Below the pieces are notes generated by a model. It saw nothing but the letters and a program-made list of their open reading frames with translations. It had not been told where the DNA came from and ran no database searches. A program made the position numbers and the translations under genes. A DNA stretch of 64,000 nucleotides from Ulota crispa (lineage: Eukaryota > Streptophyta > Bryopsida > Orthotrichales > Orthotrichaceae), in the NCBI GenBank assembly GCA_963920765.1, contig OY987242.1, forward strand, positions 12,672,002 through 12,736,001, given 5' to 3'. Shown in pieces: positions 60,501 through 64,000 of this stretch. The stretch's first letter is position 1, and each line of letters starts with the position of its first letter.

Positions 60501-62182
60501 TATGTGTTCTGGTTTAAAAGTTTAGTTGATTTTTCCAGTTTCTTGTTTCTTATTTGCCAGGTATTTTAGGTTTGGTTCCATCTTTCTCTCTTGCAGTTTT
60601 TGGTCCATTCATATGCACTTGTTCTCTTTGTTGGGGCAGTATGGTGTATTGTGGATCTGCAAAGCTTGGAGTTTTTAAACCAGAAGACAACAGAAGCAGG
60701 CAAAGAGTTTATTCAACAAGACATGAACTCGAATGAAAGGAGTTTGAGCTCCCACTTTGCTGCAGCGGTTGACTGGAACTTAGTTGCAGTACAGCTATTC
60801 TTCTGCACTGGCCACAGGTTTGTTGTAATGCCTTGAACTTCAAACGGCTAAGACAGTCTGAAAATCTCAGCACATGTCCAAGATGGTGTATAGGCTTAAC
60901 TCTGGCATGTGCTTTGCACTCTTGAGGCTGCACCCTTATGATAGTCTATTGTATCTCTGAATGTCAATTACCTTGTACTATTTTGAAAAACAGTATATAT
61001 CATGTGACTAGATCCTAGCATTTTGTTGGTTTTGCAGGTGTACTTTTGATGGCCTTCACTATCCTGCAGCCTTTATTGGGTATGGTTTTCCCTTGTTGCT
61101 TGATAGTAATGACCTCTTTGAAGCCGCTTTTCCATGTCATAGGAGAATCTTTGATGCCGCAGAATAACCCGTCGTTTTAGTCCAGTCATTCATTGATTAG
61201 AGCTGACGAATAGGTCTACAATCATCCAGTGTGTTTACCGAATATCTCAACTATTTCGTAGCATGTCTTATTTCATGTTATTCCTGGCAGGTTTTCGTCT
61301 TAACTTAATTTCTCCTTTACTTCAAGTGTCTAATGTGACAGTATTGCCAAGCAGGTTTGATGACTTCCATTTCTACAGACAAGGAGCCCTGTTAGCTGCC
61401 GATACATTTGGCTCTTCTCACATACTTCCAGTTATTGGGCTTCCTCTTCTGGTCACCGCAGCTGCAATGGGTACTCCTTCAGAGTCAAAGTATTCCTCGG
61501 CTGAGGACAATTTCTTATTACTGGAAGTTACCAAAGTAAGCTATTGTTGTGTTATTTTAGATGAATTTCAGGTCACATTTAGGGATGGTATTGGTTTTTG
61601 CGATTAGTACACACTGAATCTTGTATAGGCCTTCTTCCTGCTCGATTGGTATTCCTATGTATTCTATGACACTAGCTCTTTTTTGCAGATTTTTATAGCG
61701 GAGAATCTGACTAAAATTTATTTCTGATGAATTTCAACTTTCCAGGTGTACATCTCTTATGGCTTGGTACGAACCATCTTAACAACAGTTACTGCAGTTT
61801 GTGTTACATTGCAGCGCCGTCATCTCATGGCAAGTTCTATCACTCCTCTCATTTTGTTTTAGTAGGACTTTGAACAGGAAAGTTTCTACAGTAATAGATA
61901 CATTTGGAAGCTAGATTCATTAATGCCAAAAGATGTGTGAGTTTTTGTTAAAGCATCTCTATCAAGGTCAAGTTTCTTCTAGTAGTTTTTCTTTCTCCTT
62001 TTTCCATATATTAACATTTCATGTTCAGCTGATTATATTTGTATATGTTGCAGGTTTGGGGATTATTTGCACCAAAGTATGTCTTTGATGCACTAGGTCT
62101 TCTGATTATTGATGGCTCTATTGTCATTGCGTTGATCTTTTACTTTTCTTTCTTTTCTAGAAGGAAAGTGAAAACGGATTAG
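51503..62182 (+). CDS. PIGO: GPI ethanolamine phosphate transferase 3 (PIG-O), 23 exons
   Basis: Exons: 51503-51680, 51775-51845, 52145-52242, 52569-52606, 52892-53013, 53158-53247, 53878-53997, 55834-55917, 56432-56509, 56746-56871, 57097-57186, 57350-57400, 57570-57625, 57807-57951, 58169-58649, 58848-59144, 59467-59558, 59906-60511, 60597-60817, 61038-61079, 61355-61535, 61746-61829, 62054-62182; about 1,159 residues. Known: the ER enzyme adds phosphoethanolamine to the third mannose of the GPI precursor, the group later joined to proteins. Seen: an N-terminal membrane anchor with [12 protein letters not shown]; an alkaline-phosphatase-like domain with IIDALRFDF (Asp113), [10 protein letters not shown] (Thr cluster 162-164, probable nucleophile region), MGDDTW (211-215), HFLGVDHVGH (263-272) and GDHGQT/GDHGG (318-329); then many hydrophobic segments. 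The tail KVKTD fits a KxKxx ER-retrieval signal. The exon 18 end is uncertain by a few codons. Intron 22 has a GC donor. Intron 7 holds a gag ORF. Confidence 0.95.
54113..55519 (-). mobile_element. Gag-only LTR-retroelement fragment in PIGO intron 7, antisense
   Basis: An open minus-strand frame of about 468 residues from the first ATG at 55519; the frame stays open upstream to about 55627 without an ATG. Seen: a retrotransposon gag core ([70 protein letters not shown]), then a CCHC zinc knuckle [14 protein letters not shown] at 54341-54382 (CX2CX4HX4C), and a coiled-coil-like N-terminal stretch. The type fits Ty3/gypsy gag of plants. No protease, reverse transcriptase or integrase follows, and I see no LTR pair or primer-binding site. 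It has no internal stop. It is either a recent gag-only insertion or a retained gag-derived gene. Confidence 0.85.
61830..61831 (+). other. PIGO: Non-canonical GC splice donor of PIGO intron 22
   Basis: Exon 22 ends ...HLM at 61829 and the intron starts GCAAGTT. The next exon resumes [12 protein letters not shown] after a TTGCAG acceptor. The context ATG/GCAAGT is the classic form of the minor GC-AG intron class, and no GT fits the reading frame here. Confidence 0.85.
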
Positions 62183-63356
62183 TTAGTTCCAGGACAGCTT
62201 TCTCTTATCTAAGAGCAGGGTTAGGAACCTGTAATTGAGATATGTTCGAGCCTTTTCAAAGAGCCAATTTATTACTACCTCATTTTTTCGTGGGAAAAAA
62301 TTGTGTCCTTCTATAAAGGATTTCAATCGGGCTTGACGAGGAAGTTCGTTGAATCGAAACTTTAGAATCAGTGGAATGTTTCCTGCAGCAATTGGTAACG
62401 AGATATTTAGAGAGTTTTCATTAAAATGAAACTGTTTAAAAAATTAGAGACCATAAAGAGAATATTTCCCATAGTTTTTGGGGAGGTTGATTTCTGACTT
62501 TTGTATCAATGTGACGGCTTTGCGGTTATCCACCTCAGAATAAACGGTCTAGTTCTCAAGAGCCGCCGGCTCTACACTTTTGAGAAGGTGTGCACAAAAT
62601 TTCTGCAGAAGCTGTGCGCCACTTTTGCAAAGAAAGCGACCCGCTCTCAGTAGCCAGTTTCTTTTCTGTGATCTTCAATGTCTAATGCTTCAGTCCTTTG
62701 CAATTTTAGTTGAAGCATGCTATGAAGTTATTCTAAGTACTTTTGCTATTTTAGTTTGCTGCATCATGGTACCTCAGTTAGTTCAGAAACTGAGGGGAGA
62801 TTTGCAGGCTCCGAGTCTCTGCAGGATTATTCCCTGCGGTGTTAGTAGCATTTTGTTCATTTTTCGAATTTTGCTGGTCTGCGCCACTCTAATTCTTTTG
62901 ACGTGCTGAAGAAGTTCAGAGAACGTGGGAACAAATTTCGATCGATGGAAAGAGTCGGAAATGGAGCATGGTGCATTGACACCAATCTTTGTAAGGATTA
63001 ATGGTTTGCAGGGCCTGGTTGGAGGCTGTTCGTTTTCTTGCAACACGTAAGCCTCCAGTTTGATCTTCTACCAAAGCCTCATTTAGGAGTTGCAGATAGG
63101 GTTGACTATATTTTGGTGCTTATTACAGTGTAGACCTCTAAAGTTAAATCGCATCAGTTGTGGTGTTGTACTGAGGTTTAGATGTTGCCATTAAGTATAG
63201 TATGAGCAGGTGCTTAGAACATAAAAATATTAGAACGAGAAACTAAATATCCTAACTCGTTACAACGATACCGTTACTATCCAATATCATTCCGAGTGTC
63301 TTTCTAAGTTGTTATCCCTACTGGATTAATTGTCTTTGTAACTTGATGTAGAAATC
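62183..63356 (+). other. PIGO 3' region and following intergenic sequence
   Basis: Should contain the PIGO 3' UTR. A 109-residue hydrophobic frame at 62580-62909 has no splice context or known family and is not called a gene. Confidence 0.5.
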
Positions 63357-63491
63357 ATGGAAGACAACCCGCATGAGTGCCTGCATGGCCATTTGTTCTA
63401 CCGAGCTGCCGGGAATCAGTTGTGTGGATGGAGCTGCTTTGAGGTCCTCTCGGTATTCCTGGCGACCAGTATTTTCATTGTCATCCTCACG
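63357..63491 (+). CDS. Candidate coding exon of an unidentified membrane protein (partial)
   Basis: 45 codons starting at ATG 63357 and ending at an ACG/GTAATG donor in frame. It reads MEDNPHECLHGHLFYRAAGN, then a hydrophobic stretch (VLSVFLATSIFIVILT) that could span a membrane. A gatgtag acceptor-like sequence precedes it by a few bases, so it may be an internal rather than a first exon. The rest of the gene would lie further right, partly outside the window. I do not recognise the family. Confidence 0.4.
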
Positions 63492-63520
63492 GTAATGACT
63501 TCTCTTAACCCTGTTGCTCA

Positions 63521-63602
63521 CCCCATTCTCAATCTTCAGAGAATGGGGTCGTGGCAGTCTCTCCTTTATTTTTGGAGACCCCTTTCTCTGAAGATTGAGA
63601 AG
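63521..63602. repeat. Compact hairpin with two alternative foldings
   Basis: ttctcaatcttcagaga (63526-63542) pairs with tctctgaagattgagaa (63586-63602), extended by ggggtc/gacccc, across a loop of about 26 bp. Within the left arm, ccccattctc (63521-63530) can instead pair with gagaatgggg (63539-63548). It lies in the intron after the candidate exon. Possibly a small MITE or an RNA hairpin. Confidence 0.6.
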
Positions 63603-64000
63603 TTTTTCTCTTCCAGTTTTTCTCTTTTCCTTCAAAGAAGAAGAAGAATGAGGTGAAATAATCTTCACTCGTGAACTTTTTACCCACGCTTGTCTAGTTT
63701 TCACCGTAGTTGGTTTTCATTTACCGTTGCTTTTCCAATTTTGGAAGTTGCTCCTCTTGCTTTCAAGATAACTCCTCCTACTTTGACCATTCTATATTCT
63801 CCACCGAGTTACACCTTCTTCATGAAGAAATGCTCCCATTGGCTCCTATTTTCACTCCTAAATTTCTCATTCTTCAGAGAACTTTCAATCTTGGAGAGGG
63901 TGTGACTACCCCTAATGTGCACGTGACTTGCTTTCTTGGTGGTTTGCTATAGCAAGCACTTGCACCTAGCCATGGTCTACCGACAACCCAGGGATATTGC

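Noticed and set aside
61261-61354. Extension of PIGO exon 21 upstream to the frame starting [10 protein letters not shown]
   Set aside because: The acceptor before 61355 restores the conserved [14 protein letters not shown] junction exactly; the extension would insert about 31 residues there.
62580-62909. Hydrophobic 109-residue frame after PIGO
   Set aside because: No homology that I recognise, no splice context, and composition like the surrounding non-coding DNA.

Overview
The window is nuclear DNA of a land plant, or close streptophyte relative, that makes swimming sperm. Two observations point there together. The plus strand opens with a spliced gene for CFAP52, a protein of motile axonemes that flowering plants lack. 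Next to it, on the minus strand, is a plant-type double B-box (BBX) regulator with a C-terminal VP motif. A bryophyte, lycophyte or fern-grade plant fits; I cannot name the species. Gene density is low (about four genes in 64 kb), introns are GT-AG and can be kilobases long, exons are GC-richer than their AT-rich surroundings, and most of the rest is short non-coding DNA transposons.

Layout: 88-10702 (+) is CFAP52 in 11 exons. Its 4.4-kb ninth intron holds a 2.8-kb CACTA-like element that carries a SINE-like unit and a foldback. 12558-13955 (-) is the BBX gene, convergent with CFAP52. From about 14.5 to 48.4 kb there is no convincing gene. This part is a nested collection of non-autonomous elements with recognisable termini: Harbinger-like (TTA or TCA duplications), CACTA-like, a TA-flanked MITE inside a (TA)n tract, several foldbacks, a 24-bp minisatellite with a G-rich strand, and at least 14 copies of a family bounded by TTAA-CCCC...GGGG-TTAA. 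49374-50916 (-) is a six-exon phosphopantetheine adenylyltransferase gene (COAD). It is divergent, over 586 bp, from 51503-62182 (+), a 23-exon gene for GPI ethanolamine phosphate transferase 3 (PIGO). A gag-only retroelement ORF lies antisense in PIGO intron 7. The last 1.8 kb holds one possible exon of another gene.

The genes do not form one pathway: CFAP52 serves the sperm flagellum, BBX is probably light-related transcriptional control, COAD makes coenzyme A in the cytosol or organelles, and PIGO builds GPI anchors in the ER. The most notable system is the TTAA family. Its target preference can be read from a related empty site and from one copy nested inside another, and both give a TTAA duplication, the hallmark of piggyBac transposons, which are scarcely known from land plants. 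Second is a foldback at 32.8-33.9 kb with arms of more than 500 bp, a candidate source of double-stranded RNA.
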